This document shows, one piece after another, positions 7,280-8,036 of a DNA stretch of 8,036 bases. The position numbers and the translations under genes are program-made. The DNA comes from an uncultured Oxalobacteraceae bacterium (GTDB lineage: Bacteria; Pseudomonadota; Gammaproteobacteria; Burkholderiales; Burkholderiaceae), in the NCBI GenBank assembly GCA_946479255.1, contig CAMLFK010000232.1:1-8036 (forward strand), given 5' to 3'. Each line of letters begins with the position of its first letter. Position 1 is the stretch's first letter. The notes below the pieces were generated by a model. That model saw nothing but the letters and a program-made list of their open reading frames with translations. It made no database searches and was not told the DNA's origin.

Positions 7280-7386
7280 GCCCGCGCCCGCCCACGAGTA
7301 CCCAAAAGTTCGGGCATGTCCAATCGCCGGACCTGCCCCGTTTCCCTCTCCTGCCGTTTAGAAAAAAGGTCGCTTGGCGCATATCG
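7280..7386. other. Spacer between the 195-residue gene and the Rhs fragment
   Basis: This stretch contains no recognisable Rhs sequence in any frame, although the frame of the Rhs fragment stays open through most of it. It carries one copy of an imperfect repeat (7310-7329) of the 3' end of the neighbouring gene (7391-7409). It probably marks the recombination joint at which the orphan tip was attached. Confidence 0.35.
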
Positions 7387-7974
7387 CTAGTCGGAATGCC
7401 CAATCGCCGCGCGATAGCGCTCAACTAACTCCGGTGGGCAAAACCCCCGAGGAATTTCCTCGAGGATTTCGTGGAACAGCCTGGAATCGACTTCGAACTC
7501 CCGACCGGAATTGACATCTTGGATTAGCTCTTCCATCGCAGTTGCAAAAAGACCGGAATCGCTCAATCGAATGCCGATCCAGGCCTGCTCGCTCAATGCG
7601 GATCGTACCCATACATTTTTCTGTCGGGCCATCTGTACGGCTTCGGCAATTGTCCGCTTCGCTTCATCTCCATACGCGGGCGTCGAAGCGGCACTATAGC
7701 TAAGTCGTCGAGCCACCTCAATCTGTACTAGTAAGTCGCGGGGAAGATTCAACATCCGACGACGAGCTGTCTCTAGCTGCTGTTCGTACATTCCGGCTCG
7801 CGCATACTCGCCCGAAATCTCTGCCAGTACCTCATCGGCATCGTAGGGGGCACCCTGTGCCGCTAACAGTTCCTCCAGAAAAATGACACTTCCGGGAACA
7901 CAAATGCCACCCCAATCCGCGAGTGTATCGGTGCGTGTCAAGGTAGTTGTCGCGTAAAACAATTCAGAATGCAT
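7387..7974 (-). CDS. Hypothetical helical protein, possible immunity protein of an upstream toxin
   Basis: This 195-residue protein has no signal peptide or membrane segment. From about residue 30 it looks almost entirely alpha-helical, with regularly spaced Ala/Leu and paired-helix stretches (EVLAEISGEYARAGMYEQQL at 48-67, then LLVQIEVARRLSYSAA and EAKRTIAEAVQMARQKN) that recall tetratricopeptide-like repeats without a clean consensus. The start at 7974 is the first ATG after in-frame upstream sequence; its ribosome site is weak (CCAGAAAAAA). GC content is about 53% in a sampled row, between that of the xyl genes and that of the AT-rich gene at 6117-6551. It lies upstream of an orphan Rhs tip/immunity pair in the same direction, exactly where the immunity gene of the main Rhs (or other polymorphic) toxin is expected. 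That toxin would lie beyond the right edge. Function is not established; the immunity role is inferred from layout. Confidence 0.6.
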   Translation of the reverse strand: MHSELFYATTTLTRTDTLADWGGICVPGSVIFLEELLAAQGAPYDADEVLAEISGEYARAGMYEQQLETARRRMLNLPRDLLVQIEVARRLSYSAASTPAYGDEAKRTIAEAVQMARQKNVWVRSALSEQAWIGIRLSDSGLFATAMEELIQDVNSGREFEVDSRLFHEILEEIPRGFCPPELVERYRAAIGHSD

Positions 7975-7988
7975 TTTTTTCTGGCAGG

Positions 7989-8036
7989 TTATGCAGCACG
8001 CTGCTGGTCAAGCTTAGACGGCGGGTTGAGCCACAC
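7989..8036 (-). other. Possible 3' end of a further gene at the right edge
   Basis: Two frames are open from the edge. One reads VWLNPPSKLDQQRAA and stops with TAA at 7991-7989, 14 bases before the ATG at 7974. The other reads CGSTRRLSLTSS and onward, and stops with TGA at 7966-7964, overlapping the start of the 195-residue gene. Either could be the end of the partner toxin gene, but the stretch is too short to decide and I recognise neither. Confidence 0.25.

Noticed and set aside
6482..7390. 302-codon + strand open frame across the Rhs region
   Set aside because: The - strand carries unmistakable Rhs core motifs here; the + strand translation has no domain and is an antisense frame.
6993..7424. 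Overlapping - strand frame of 143 codons, considered as a frameshifted Rhs remnant
   Set aside because: Its translation shows no Rhs motif, so it gives no support for a simple frameshift restoring more core sequence.
1..8036. tRNA, rRNA, CRISPR array, intact insertion sequence
   Set aside because: None was seen: no regularly spaced repeats, no transposase frame, and no cloverleaf or rRNA-like sequence noticed on either strand by eye.

Overview
The window looks like chromosomal DNA from a GC-rich betaproteobacterium, most plausibly of the Oxalobacteraceae (Janthinobacterium, Massilia, Duganella or Herbaspirillum type). I infer this from codon use, from a GTCATccCCGC / GCGGGaATGAC interspersed palindrome of a kind common in these genomes, and from the gene content. 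The genus assignment is an inference and was not tested by a search.

The left three quarters (3-5768, + strand) form a pentose uptake and oxidation cluster. It starts with the 3' end of an IlvD/Edd-family sugar-acid dehydratase (xylonate or arabinonate dehydratase type). A complete alpha-ketoglutarate semialdehyde dehydrogenase (346-1890) follows, and then a complete D-xylose ABC importer: XylF (binding protein), XylG (double ATPase) and XylH (permease). Together they bring in D-xylose and carry out the dehydration and last oxidation steps of the non-phosphorylative (Weimberg-type) route from pentose to 2-oxoglutarate. The sugar dehydrogenase, lactonase and second dehydratase of that route are not in the window and may lie upstream. 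A 90-bp palindromic repeat sits between the two enzyme genes and the transporter genes.

From 5769 to 6116 there is no complete gene. This stretch holds a short 3' gene remnant, a strong hairpin terminator that can work in both directions between converging transcription units, and a small region with an 11-bp tandem repeat.

The right quarter (6117-8036, - strand) is an accessory polymorphic-toxin region. In transcription order it has a 195-residue helical hypothetical protein, probably the immunity protein of a toxin outside the window. Next comes a displaced Rhs C-terminal fragment: the end of the Rhs core, the DPxGL boundary and a 96-residue variable tail. Last is an AT-richer 144-residue gene that overlaps the end of the Rhs fragment by 4 bases and is its probable immunity gene. 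This is the layout of an Rhs locus that keeps old toxin-tip/immunity pairs downstream of the current one. The most unusual signal is the toxin tail, which has a glycine-rich hydrophobic segment followed by four cysteines spaced exactly 15 residues apart.
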